NCBI GenBank assembly: GCA_017507285.1
Contig: JAFWBF010000153.1
Coordinates: 1 to 6,854 of the forward strand
Direction of reading: 5' to 3'
Length of the DNA stretch: 6,854 bases
Origin: Bacteroidales bacterium
GTDB lineage: Bacteria; Bacteroidota; Bacteroidia; Bacteroidales; P3
A model generated the notes under the pieces. The model had not been told where the DNA came from. It did not search any database and saw only the letters and a list, made by a program, of their open reading frames with translations. The translations under genes and the position numbers were made by a program. Below, piece by piece: positions 1-6,459 of this stretch. How positions within the stretch are numbered: position 1 is the first letter of the stretch; each line of letters opens with the position of its first letter.

Positions 1-8
1 CATGGTTT

Positions 9-118
9 TCGCCTCTTGAAATTACGTCCCGATGCGGTTCAATCTCTTTCCCGATGTAGTTTCATCTACTACGTGAGGAAAATTTATCTACCTCGTGTGG
101 CATTCTTATTTGCTTTGC
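9..118. repeat. Degenerate 22-nt tandem repeat array (cut by left edge)
   Basis: Successive 22-nt blocks starting at 9, 31, 53, 75 and 97 align without gaps. Blocks 31 and 53 agree at 14 of 22 positions, 53 and 75 at 15 of 22, 75 and 97 at 12 of 22, and 9 and 31 at 11 of 22; about 5 to 6 would be expected by chance. The best-kept core is GATG..GTT..ATCT.C near the block start and middle. The period is not a multiple of three, so this is not a repeated protein motif. The outer blocks are weak, so 31-96 is the secure part. The array lies just past the terminator of the NifX-like gene. Its left limit and the next gene on that side are outside the window. Confidence 0.6.
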
Positions 119-121
119 AAT

Positions 122-165
122 AAAAAAAAGATTCGTTTCGATTATTTATCCGAAACGAATCTTTT
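122..165 (-). terminator. Intrinsic terminator of the NifX-like gene
   Basis: A perfect 15-bp inverted repeat (126-140 with 151-165) surrounds a 10-nt loop. Read on the minus strand it is followed by eight Ts (129 down to 122), the layout of a rho-independent terminator. It starts 10 nt past the TAA stop of the minus-strand gene that ends at 176. On the plus strand the tail is weaker (CTTTTGG), so it acts mainly for the minus strand. Confidence 0.9.
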
Positions 166-175
166 GGAGTATTTT

Positions 176-577
176 TTAGTGGCAATGTCCACCGCCACAG
201 CCGTGATTACCGCAGGTGTGTCCATCATCGCCATGCTCGTGATTGTGATGATTGCATTGCACATTGGGATTGTAGTCCAAACGACCTTCAATCAATGCTT
301 TTACAGCTTCGTCGCAGCTACCTTGGCAACCGCCATATAGCTTTATACCCAGTTGTGCCAATGCTGCCTGAGCGCCTCCGCCTATGCCACCGCATATAAG
401 AGCATCGATATGCATATCGTTTAGTATTATTGCCAATGCTCCATGTCCTTGCCCATCGGTACCTACTACTTGCGATGATACTATTTGTCCGTTTTCAATT
501 TCATAAACCTTAAAAGTTTCGGTATGTCCGAAATGACCGAATATTTGTCCGTTTTCGTGTGTTACAGCTACTTTCAT
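176..577 (-). CDS. NifX/NifB-type dinitrogenase iron-molybdenum cofactor family protein with metal-binding tail
   Basis: This 133-residue cytoplasmic protein belongs to the dinitrogenase iron-molybdenum cofactor biosynthesis family (Pfam Nitro_FeMo-Co; NifX, NafY and the NifB C-terminus). Visible family features are the MKVAVTHENG strand, the GHFGH segment at residues 14-18, the CGGIGGGAQAAL turn at 62-73 and GGCQGSC at 82-88. Family members bind iron-sulfur or iron-molybdenum clusters; many anaerobes without nitrogenase carry stand-alone copies whose role is unsettled. Residues 108-133 form a tail with 8 His and 4 Cys in 26 residues, which should bind metal (inference). The ATG at 577 is preceded by purine-rich AAGAAAGAAA and by a good promoter at 675-707. 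The gene is monocistronic: terminator on one side, divergent transporter gene on the other. No nif genes are seen, so a nitrogenase role is not supported. The family call is firm; the cellular role is unknown. Confidence 0.9.
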   Translation of the reverse strand: MKVAVTHENGQIFGHFGHTETFKVYEIENGQIVSSQVVGTDGQGHGALAIILNDMHIDALICGGIGGGAQAALAQLGIKLYGGCQGSCDEAVKALIEGRLDYNPNVQCNHHNHEHGDDGHTCGNHGCGGGHCH

Positions 578-658
578 ATCGCAGTTTCTTTCTTATTTAT
601 ATGTTTTATTATTGATTAATTTCATTATGTATCATTTGCTTAGATATAGATGTATATG

Positions 659-679
659 CTTTGCAAACGATATGCAAAG
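659..679. promoter_or_regulatory. Short dyad over the start site of the NifX-like gene (possible operator)
   Basis: CTTTGCA (659-665) and TGCAAAG (673-679) are perfect 7-nt inverted arms around a 7-nt spacer. The right arm overlaps the -7 element of the minus-strand promoter, and the spacer covers its expected start site near 670. A repressor-binding dyad would be placed like this. CTTTGCA-like words also come from the promoter consensus itself, so the symmetry may be partly accidental. Confidence 0.3.
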
Positions 680-707
680 ATACTCAAATTATTTCGAAAA
701 CTGCAAA
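675..707 (-). promoter_or_regulatory. Bacteroides-type promoter for the NifX-like gene
   Basis: On the minus strand a -33 TTTG (707-704) and a -7 TATCTTTG (682-675) are separated by 21 nt, matching the Bacteroidota sigma-ABfr consensus TTTG-N19-21-TAnnTTTG. Transcription should begin near 670, leaving a leader of about 93 nt before the ATG at 577. I saw no clear riboswitch fold in that leader. Confidence 0.75.
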
Positions 708-744
708 AATAATATTTATCTATACAAGCATTTTGGCTATATAA

Positions 745-777
745 TTTGTTATAACTGCCAAAGATTTATTATCTTTG
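745..777 (+). promoter_or_regulatory. Bacteroides-type promoter for the AGCS symporter
   Basis: A -33 TTTG (745-748) and a -7 TATCTTTG (770-777) are separated by 21 nt, an exact fit to the Bacteroidota consensus. Transcription should begin near 782, leaving a leader of about 40 nt that is A-rich and has no Shine-Dalgarno box. The promoter is divergent from that of the NifX-like gene; the two -33 elements are 37 nt apart, so a regulator bound between them could act on both. Confidence 0.75.
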
Positions 778-821
778 CAATGCAATAAACAATGTAAAAC
801 AATAAAAATAATACTGATTAT

Positions 822-2270
822 ATGACATTTGAAGATATTGTTTCGACTGCAGTTGATATTATATGGAGCCCGATGTTTGTGTTTGTATGTTTGGCGGCAG
901 GATTGATGTTTTCCATACTTACCAGGTTTGTTCAGATTCGTCACTTTAAGGAAATGGTACGACTATTGTTTAAAAATAGTGGCGACCGTAAGGTAGGCAT
1001 ATCATCTTTTCAGGCTTTTGCCATGGCCTTGTCGGGCAGGGTAGGCACGGGCAATATTGCCGGTGTGGCTACTGCCATAGCTTTTGGTGGGCCGGGTGCC
1101 ATAGTATGGATGTGGATTATAGCTTTTTTTGGTGCCGGCACAGCTTTTGTGGAATCCACGTTGGCTCAGATATATAAGGAAAAGCAGGGTGCCGAGTTTC
1201 GTGGCGGCCCGGCCTATTATATAAAAAAGGGATTGAACTGCAAGTGGCTGGGTGCCGTATTTGCACTTTGCTCTGTTATAGGCGTAGGGCTGTTTATGCC
1301 CACGGTGCAGTCCAACACCATTGCCACTGCTTTTTACAACGCCTTCGGTATAGAGCCAATCCTAATAGGCCTTGTGGTGATGGTGCTACTAGGGTTGGTC
1401 ATTATCGGAGGGGTCAAGCGTATAGCCCATGTGGCACAGGTGGTGGCACCGGTAATGGCCATAATATATGTGGTGGTAGCCCTTGTGGTACTTATTGTCA
1501 ACTACGAACGTGTTCCCGAAACCTTTGCTCTTATGCTTCGTAGTGCTTTCGGGTTGGAAGCGGCATTTGGAGCCATAGTGGGCAGCACCATTATGTGGGG
1601 CGTTAAACGCGGCGTTTATTCCAACGAGGCCGGCCAAGGTTCCGGAGCCATAGTGGCAGCGGCAGCCAAAGTGTCGCATCCCGTAAAACAAGGATTGGTA
1701 CAATCGTTCTCGGTTTATATCGACACCTTGCTGGTATGCACCGCAACGGCTGTGATGATCCTGTCAACCGGCATGTACAACGTTGTCGACGAAAGCACAG
1801 GAACGATGATTGTGCAAAATGCACCACACCTAACCGAAACAAGCGTATCATATACCCAAGCGGCTGTGTCTACCATTATGCCCAACACCGGCAATGCCTT
1901 CATTGCTTTTTCACTACTATTCTTTGCCTTTACCACCCTTATGGCCTATTACTATTATGCCGAAACCGGACTTGTTTATCTGTTTGGTAAAATATCAAAG
2001 CCGGGTATATGGTTTTTGCGTATATGCTTGCTTGTCTCAACCTTGTATGGCTCGTTCAACGAATCAACGTTGGCATGGAAGTTTGGCGACTTGGGAGTAG
2101 GAATGATGGCTTGGATTAATATGTTTGCAATACTTCTGCTGTTTCCCAAAGCTATACGTACTCTGTACAGCTACGAACGCCAAAAGAAAGAGGGCAAAGA
2201 GCCCGTATTTTCGCCCAAAGAGTTGAATATAAAGAATGCCGACTATTGGACCGAGGACAACAAAGATTGA
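822..2270 (+). CDS. AGCS-family sodium:alanine/glycine symporter
   Basis: This 482-residue inner-membrane protein belongs to the alanine or glycine:cation symporter family (AGCS; AlsT/AgcS), which imports small neutral amino acids with sodium. It has about ten to eleven hydrophobic segments. The family signature is at residues 72-97 (GRVGTGNIAGVATAIA, then GGPGA and WMW). Other conserved blocks are FRGGPAYYI at 126-134 and GVKRGVYSNEAGQGSG at 260-275; in the family these line the ion and substrate site. The cytoplasmic tail from about residue 445 is charged and ends in a KNADYWTEDNKD-like stretch. Length is normal and the gene looks intact. The ATG at 822 fits the hydrophobic N-terminus and lies about 40 nt past the predicted start site. 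The gene stands alone: divergent gene upstream, convergent gene downstream. Alanine, glycine and serine cannot be told apart as substrate here. Confidence 0.95.
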   Translation: MTFEDIVSTAVDIIWSPMFVFVCLAAGLMFSILTRFVQIRHFKEMVRLLFKNSGDRKVGISSFQAFAMALSGRVGTGNIAGVATAIAFGGPGAIVWMWIIAFFGAGTAFVESTLAQIYKEKQGAEFRGGPAYYIKKGLNCKWLGAVFALCSVIGVGLFMPTVQSNTIATAFYNAFGIEPILIGLVVMVLLGLVIIGGVKRIAHVAQVVAPVMAIIYVVVALVVLIVNYERVPETFALMLRSAFGLEAAFGAIVGSTIMWGVKRGVYSNEAGQGSGAIVAAAAKVSHPVKQGLVQSFSVYIDTLLVCTATAVMILSTGMYNVVDESTGTMIVQNAPHLTETSVSYTQAAVSTIMPNTGNAFIAFSLLFFAFTTLMAYYYYAETGLVYLFGKISKPGIWFLRICLLVSTLYGSFNESTLAWKFGDLGVGMMAWINMFAILLLFPKAIRTLYSYERQKKEGKEPVFSPKELNIKNADYWTEDNKD

Positions 2271-2365
2271 GATTTTTTTATTGCGATATGGTAGGGTATT
2301 CCTTGTCATATAAGGGTAGAAAAAGTTTGTATGAACATAAAAAATTTAAGAACTTACCATGTGCT

Positions 2366-2390
2366 AAAAATGACCTTTCAAGGTTTTTTT
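2366..2390 (+). terminator. Weak candidate terminator after the symporter gene
   Basis: ACCT (2373-2376) and AGGT (2381-2384) pair around TTCA and are followed by a run of seven Ts (2384-2390); five As (2366-2370) could extend the pairing. The GC stem is only four base pairs, so it would be inefficient alone. It lies about 100 nt past the symporter stop; the much stronger hairpin at 2636 could be a back-up. Confidence 0.35.
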
Positions 2391-2413
2391 GGAGAAGATT
2401 GCAAACTCCTTTT

Positions 2414-2501
2414 CTTGAGAGTGCACTCTCAACTTCTTGACAACGCACTCTCAGCTTCTTGAGAGTGCACTCTCAAGAAGCTGACAACGCACTCTCAAGA
2501 A
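2414..2501. repeat. Four-unit 22-nt tandem array with perfect palindromes
   Basis: Four units start at exactly 22-nt spacing: 2414, 2436, 2458 and 2480. Units 1 and 3 contain CTTGAGAGTGCACTCTCA, which is palindromic. Units 2 and 4 keep the right half CACTCTCA but have TGACAACG in place of the left half, so they are not palindromic. The order is therefore A-B-A-B. Unit 1 holds an 18-bp perfect palindrome (2415-2432). Unit 3 with its flanks makes a 34-bp perfect palindrome (2451-2484). The outer ends also pair (about 2409-2424 with 2489-2504, one mismatch). As RNA or as cruciform DNA it could fold in several mutually exclusive ways. Function unknown. Confidence 0.9.
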
Positions 2502-2635
2502 AGGGAAAGTGCAGTGATTGAAAATCAAGCATTTATCATCGAAGGGGAATAACCTCGCAGCATCATTTGCCGAAAGGCATGAATTTAAGTGTTATTAACT
2601 AATCAAAGAAAAATATTTTCACAGTCTTAAACAAC

Positions 2636-2676
2636 AAAACCTCGCCTCGAATATTTGTTATCGAGGCGAGGTTTTT
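2636..2676 (-). terminator. Bidirectional intrinsic terminator between convergent genes
   Basis: A perfect 15-bp inverted repeat (2636-2650 with 2661-2675), GC-rich in its core (CCTCGCCTCGA), encloses a 10-nt loop. On the minus strand the stem ends in TTTT and is followed by GTTGTTT; it lies about 50 nt past the receptor stop codon. On the plus strand it ends in five Ts (2672-2676) and can stop transcripts coming from the symporter. It probably serves both genes. Confidence 0.85.
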
Positions 2677-2726
2677 GGGACATATACACATGTCCAAAAT
2701 ATCATGCTTTGCAATTTACCTTCGGC

Positions 2727-5042
2727 TTAGAATGTCAAAGTCATACCCAAACTGGGCATAATAGGCAGCTGGTCAACACGCTCAAATGTGAGGCGGTTGA
2801 AGTAAAACATATTCTGCCTGTTATACACATTGGTTATACTTGCGTTGATTTCCAATACAGACCTGCGACCGAGCGAGAACTTACGTTTTGCCGAAATATC
2901 AAAACGGTGATAGTATGGCAACCGTCCCTCGTTTATAGCCGAATAGTATACCCCCAACTCTCCATTGCTATTGATATAGTCGAAGTTGACATCATAGAAT
3001 GGCAAAAACTCATATATACCCTTTGTTTTTGTAAACGGGAAACCGCTTCCGAAATTCCAACGTGCACTAAACTCCCATTCTCTCGAATTGCCGGCGGTGT
3101 AAGTAGCCAATGCATTGATATTGTGACGGCGGTCATAATGTGGATTATATGTTCCTTCGGCCTCGTCGGTACGTTCAATATATCCCAACGAATAGGCCAC
3201 CCAAAGGTAAATTTTGTCGTAACTATATCGTGCACTGAAGTCGATACCATAAGCTTTTCCCTTTTCTATTATAAAGTCGGTGCGTAGATATTCCGGCTTT
3301 TCATAGGCACCGCCCTCCTGATATTCGGGCTGGTCGTCGAACATCTTGTTGCGGTTCATGTTTATCAGCTGCGAGAAGTTTTTAAAATACGGCTCTACAT
3401 TCAACTGCAAATAATCGGTTACATCATATTCTATCCCCAATATTATGTGCTGAGCCTTTTGGATAAAGCTATTAATCTCCTCGCCATTGAAAGTCGACGA
3501 TACCCCCAAGTTTTCCGAGCCGGTAAGGAATCCGTTGAATAGGTTTACCACATCGTTATCCGACTTGGCATCCAAGAAGTTTTGGCTGTAGAGGCCTGTT
3601 GCCAACTTAAAACGCAATCTATCGGTTGCATTATACTTAATAGCCAACCGCGGTTCGGCACTTACCTCTGCCACCGAAGCATAATATATCAAGCGTAAAC
3701 CGGGGTCGATAAGCCATTTACCACTCTTTATGTTATAAGTTACAAAGGCAGCCATCTCGCTAGTATTTTCGGTTTGCCTAAAATGACGGCCAAATGAGTT
3801 ATATAATTCGTAGTCGGTGCTAAATCCTTCGAGGTCTATCCCATACTTCAACTTGTTGCTACCTATAAAATATGTCATGTGCAACCCAAATGTAAACCCA
3901 TTTATACGGCTTGATTTTGGCAAAGTAGATTCATCTTCCAATGTTATCTTATAATCGGAATAGGCAAAGTTACCTTCTATGATGGCATTATTGCCCGTAA
4001 CGGCTGCAAAGTTAGCACCACCACCGTAGTTATACCAATCGTAGTTTGCTATCGATTGGTAGTTCGAAACATTGTCGGTATAGTTAAACCCGAAAAGACT
4101 TAATTTGCTACCATTGGCCGACTGAAGTGTAAGTTTTCCGTACAAGTCCATAAAGTCGTATGGCAAAGTATTGTCCATATAAGAATAAAATATGTCCGAC
4201 GATTTTGTCAGGTAAGAGTTCTTTGCCGTTAGCAAATAAGTAATTGTGCTCTTGCTGTTTTCCGATTCGCGCTTAAGCGGACCTTCCAACACTAAGTTTG
4301 CACCAAGGGTTGTTATTCCTATCTTACCTGTATGGTGGCGTTTGTTACCATCGCGAGTGGTAATGTCCATCACCGACGATAATCGCCCTCCATATTCGGC
4401 TCCAAAACCACCGGTATATATATCGGCACTCAGTATCACATCTGTTTCAAACACCGAAAACAATCCGATAGAGTGAAACGGATTATATACAACCATACCA
4501 TCAAGCAAAGTCTTGTTTTGTATCATCGAGCCCCCGCGTATGTATAATTGCCCTCCTTGGTCGCCGGTAAATGTTACACCCGGAAGCACTTGCAGATATT
4601 GTGCCAAATCTGCCTGTCCCCCTATTGCCGGCATCTGCTGTATTTGTTTGGGCGATATTTTTTCGACCGACACAGTGGTCTCCACCTTTCGTTCCTCGCG
4701 GCTACTACTTATTTTCACCTCCTTCAATGTCTTCGAAGCTTCTTTCAGAAGTATACGTTTTGAAATCACTTGCTTGCCCGAAAGCGATACCTCCTCACTA
4801 TATTCCTCAAAACCTACATACCGTAGCATAAGTGTATACTTGCCATCAGGAATCTTATTGATTGAGAAAAAGCCATTAATATCCGTTGCCACTCCATAGT
4901 TTGTACCTTTCAGCACAACGTTGGCAAACGGAACCGGCTCTCCACTATCGTTGTCGTAAACAAATCCTTTTATAGTATTTTGGGCAAACGAAACTGCGGT
5001 TGCCACCATCAGTAATAGCAAAACAATAGTTTTTTTATTCAT
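2727..5042 (-). CDS. TonB-dependent outer-membrane receptor with CarboxypepD_reg-like N-terminal domain
   Basis: This 771-residue outer-membrane receptor imports a substrate with energy from TonB/ExbBD. Residues 1-20 are a signal peptide (NKK, hydrophobic core, cleavage after SFA). Residues about 22-100 form a CarboxypepD_reg-like beta-sandwich (IKGFVYDNDSGEPVPFANV, DINGFFSI, LMLRYVGFEEY). LKEVKIS at 106-112 may be the TonB box. The plug follows at about 120-230, with LPGV, LYIRGGS, TLLDGM and GGFGAEYGGRLSSVMDI. The remainder is beta-barrel, ending in the aromatic residue of GMTLTF. At 771 residues it is shorter than SusC proteins (about 1000), and no SusD gene is adjacent, so a polysaccharide-locus role is not indicated; metal chelate, vitamin or peptide uptake is possible. 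The ATG is 5 nt past the holA stop and I saw no promoter between them, so co-transcription is likely. Family firm, substrate unknown. Confidence 0.93.
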   Translation of the reverse strand: MNKKTIVLLLLMVATAVSFAQNTIKGFVYDNDSGEPVPFANVVLKGTNYGVATDINGFFSINKIPDGKYTLMLRYVGFEEYSEEVSLSGKQVISKRILLKEASKTLKEVKISSSREERKVETTVSVEKISPKQIQQMPAIGGQADLAQYLQVLPGVTFTGDQGGQLYIRGGSMIQNKTLLDGMVVYNPFHSIGLFSVFETDVILSADIYTGGFGAEYGGRLSSVMDITTRDGNKRHHTGKIGITTLGANLVLEGPLKRESENSKSTITYLLTAKNSYLTKSSDIFYSYMDNTLPYDFMDLYGKLTLQSANGSKLSLFGFNYTDNVSNYQSIANYDWYNYGGGANFAAVTGNNAIIEGNFAYSDYKITLEDESTLPKSSRINGFTFGLHMTYFIGSNKLKYGIDLEGFSTDYELYNSFGRHFRQTENTSEMAAFVTYNIKSGKWLIDPGLRLIYYASVAEVSAEPRLAIKYNATDRLRFKLATGLYSQNFLDAKSDNDVVNLFNGFLTGSENLGVSSTFNGEEINSFIQKAQHIILGIEYDVTDYLQLNVEPYFKNFSQLINMNRNKMFDDQPEYQEGGAYEKPEYLRTDFIIEKGKAYGIDFSARYSYDKIYLWVAYSLGYIERTDEAEGTYNPHYDRRHNINALATYTAGNSREWEFSARWNFGSGFPFTKTKGIYEFLPFYDVNFDYINSNGELGVYYSAINEGRLPYYHRFDISAKRKFSLGRRSVLEINASITNVYNRQNMFYFNRLTFERVDQLPIMPSLGMTLTF

Positions 5043-5047
5043 TTCTA

Positions 5048-6049
5048 CTAGTGTAATATTTTAAATAATAATTCCTTTAATAACTCGCCTTCTGTTATTG
5101 TACCGGTATTGCCCAAACCTTTCGATTTTAAGTCGGCATCTTTCAAATATCCTATTATCGAAGCCAATTTCGGCAACGAATAGTTCGAGGCTGCAACCTG
5201 GTAATCTTTCACAAAGTAAGGGTTTACACCCAATACACTTGCAGCCTTGCTTTTGTCGGCAAGTTGGTGGTATACCATCACTTTGATGAAATAGCCATAT
5301 AGGTTAGGCAAGATTGCTTGTATAGGGTTGTCCTTGGGATTGGCGGCAAAATGATTTACAATCTTGTTGCACCGTAGCACATCCTTTCTCCCAATGGCAT
5401 TCTGAAACTCAAACACATTATAATCTTTACTTATACCAATATTTTCTTCAATAGTAGCTTCGGTTATTTGAGTGCCTTTAGGCTGGATAATAAAAACTTT
5501 GGAAAGTTCGTTTACAATCTTGCTCAAATCGTTACCAATAGCCTCGGCTATAATTGCTACTCCTCGCTGCGAAATAGTGTAACCATTTTCTTGCACATAC
5601 GATAGTATCCACATTGGCACTTGATTATCGTACATCTTTTTCGATTCAAACACTATCCCATGTTTAGCAATAGCTTTATACACCTGTGTACGTTTGTCCA
5701 TAGTTTTATGTCTATAACAAAAAACTATCACTGTCCTTGACTGGAGATTATCCAAATACGCAACCAACGAGTCCCATTTCTTGATATCTTGAGCTTCTTT
5801 TACCAATATCAGCTGATATTCCGACATCATTGGGAAACGTTTGGCAGCAGTAATTATCTCTTCCATCAACACATCACGACCATAAAGTATAGTCTGATCA
5901 AAATCACGAAATTCTTCTGCAACAACATATTGCTCAAAACAATCGGAGATTGTGTCAATCGAATAATTCTCGTCTCCGGTTATCAAGTATACATTCTTGA
6001 ATTTTCCGTTCTTTATGTCTGTTATAAGTTGGTTTTCTGTAAGTGCCAT
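5048..6049 (-). CDS. holA: DNA polymerase III subunit delta
   Basis: This 333-residue cytoplasmic protein is the delta subunit of the clamp loader, which opens the beta sliding clamp during replication. Recognisable family segments are VYLITGDENY (residues 20-29, in the first AAA+-like domain), RFPMMSEYQLILVKEA (71-86), IGNDLSKIVNELSKV (171-185), NIGISKDYNVFEFQNAIG (203-220) and LKSKGLGN (307-314) in the C-terminal collar domain. There is no working Walker A site, as expected for delta. Length is typical and the gene is intact. The ATG at 6049 lies about 15-17 nt past the predicted start site and has AGCAACAGAA in front of it. It is the first gene of a probable two-gene unit with the receptor downstream; no functional link between the two is apparent. 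Confidence 0.95.
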   Translation of the reverse strand: MALTENQLITDIKNGKFKNVYLITGDENYSIDTISDCFEQYVVAEEFRDFDQTILYGRDVLMEEIITAAKRFPMMSEYQLILVKEAQDIKKWDSLVAYLDNLQSRTVIVFCYRHKTMDKRTQVYKAIAKHGIVFESKKMYDNQVPMWILSYVQENGYTISQRGVAIIAEAIGNDLSKIVNELSKVFIIQPKGTQITEATIEENIGISKDYNVFEFQNAIGRKDVLRCNKIVNHFAANPKDNPIQAILPNLYGYFIKVMVYHQLADKSKAASVLGVNPYFVKDYQVAASNYSLPKLASIIGYLKDADLKSKGLGNTGTITEGELLKELLFKILH

Positions 6050-6069
6050 TTCTGTTGCTTATTGCGGTG

Positions 6070-6077
6070 CAAAAGTA
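6070..6077 (-). promoter_or_regulatory. -7 promoter element for holA
   Basis: TACTTTTG on the minus strand (6077-6070) matches TAnnTTTG and is followed by CACCGC, a frequent context in Bacteroidota. No TTG was found at the proper -33 spacing, so the promoter is one-sided. It gives a leader of only about 15 nt. It is also the only recognisable promoter for the downstream receptor gene. Confidence 0.6.
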
Positions 6078-6099
6078 CTAATTTTTTGTGGGATATTGG

Positions 6100-6136
6100 G
6101 ATATATTGCTGTTAAAAACTACAAAAGCAATATATC
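6100..6136. repeat. 11-bp inverted repeat upstream of holA
   Basis: GATATATTGCT (6100-6110) and AGCAATATATC (6126-6136) are perfect inverted copies around a 15-nt A-rich spacer. No T run follows on either strand, so this is not a classical terminator. It lies 23 nt upstream of the holA -7 element, where an activator or repressor could bind. Function unknown. Confidence 0.5.
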
Positions 6137-6440
6137 AACCGTATAAGTATTTGTACTACAAAGACCTTTACATACATTCAACCATAGTATCAATATTGCA
6201 AAAATGCCCATCACCTACTCTTTGCATTGAAAATCCCCGTACTAAAATTGAAAACATGGGAGAAAAACCAAAAAATCGTACACCTAGTATGCAAATACAA
6301 AACCATAGCACCGTTTTATACAAGGCTGCTTCTAAAAATTGCCTTTAAAGAAATGTTTGGAGAACATTAAAATATTCTTCTGATAAGTTTGGGACTTCTC
6401 AGAAGAAATTTGCAATATCTGAAAAATTAATTATTTGAGA

Positions 6441-6459
6441 TTAAAAAAGTTCGCAACTT
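6441..6459 (-). terminator. Minus-strand terminator-like hairpin without a clear gene
   Basis: On the minus strand AAGTT-GCG-AACTT is followed by further Ts, giving a six-T run before AATC. GCAACTTC (6453-6460) can pair alternatively with GAAGTTGC (6487-6494) to form a longer-looped stem ahead of the same T run. The stem is short, and no recognised minus-strand gene ends here. Confidence 0.3.

Larger units (their letters stand above)
2271..2726. other. Convergent intergenic region, no gene
   Basis: These 456 nt lie between the stop codons of the symporter and the TonB-dependent receptor. No reading frame here looks like a protein. The region holds a weak plus-strand terminator candidate (2366-2390), a 22-nt tandem array with palindromes (2414-2501), a small hairpin with a GAAA tetraloop (TGCC-GAAA-GGCA, 2568-2579, with outer TCA/TGA pairing), a strong bidirectional terminator (2636-2676) and a further GGACAT/ATGTCC dyad (2678-2695). 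I found no good TAnnTTTG promoter on either strand, so an independent small RNA is not supported; the plus strand is probably transcribed as the symporter's 3' untranslated region. Confidence 0.7.

Noticed and set aside
1..123. Plus frame open from the left edge for 40 codons, possibly the end of an upstream gene
   Set aside because: It coincides with the 22-nt repeat array, whose period is not a multiple of three, and the translation resembles no protein family. It also ends where the terminator stem begins, which can happen by chance in so short a frame.
2246..2440. 64-codon plus frame overlapping the symporter end and running into the repeat array
   Set aside because: It is out of frame with the symporter, ends inside the palindromic repeat and has no start signals.
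2451..2484. Intrinsic terminator
   Set aside because: The palindrome has no loop beyond its own centre and no T run follows on either strand; the neighbouring hairpin at 2636 has the correct layout.
2414..2501. CRISPR array
   Set aside because: The units are directly adjacent at a 22-nt period with no spacers of unique sequence, and no cas genes are present.
2563..2582. Independent small RNA with a GAAA-tetraloop hairpin
   Set aside because: The stem is only four base pairs plus a bulged extension, and no promoter was found upstream on either strand in the spacer.
2655..3287. 210-codon plus-strand frame opposite the receptor gene
   Set aside because: It is a shadow of the receptor, which has clear domains over the whole length; the plus-strand translation has no recognisable family features.
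2727..5042. SusC-type receptor of a polysaccharide utilisation locus
   Set aside because: The protein is about 230 residues shorter than typical SusC, and there is no SusD, glycosidase or regulator gene beside it.
6088..6348. 86-codon plus-strand frame in the spacer after holA
   Set aside because: It has no promoter or ribosome-binding context, overlaps the 11-bp inverted repeat and has a composition expected of translated AT-rich noncoding DNA.
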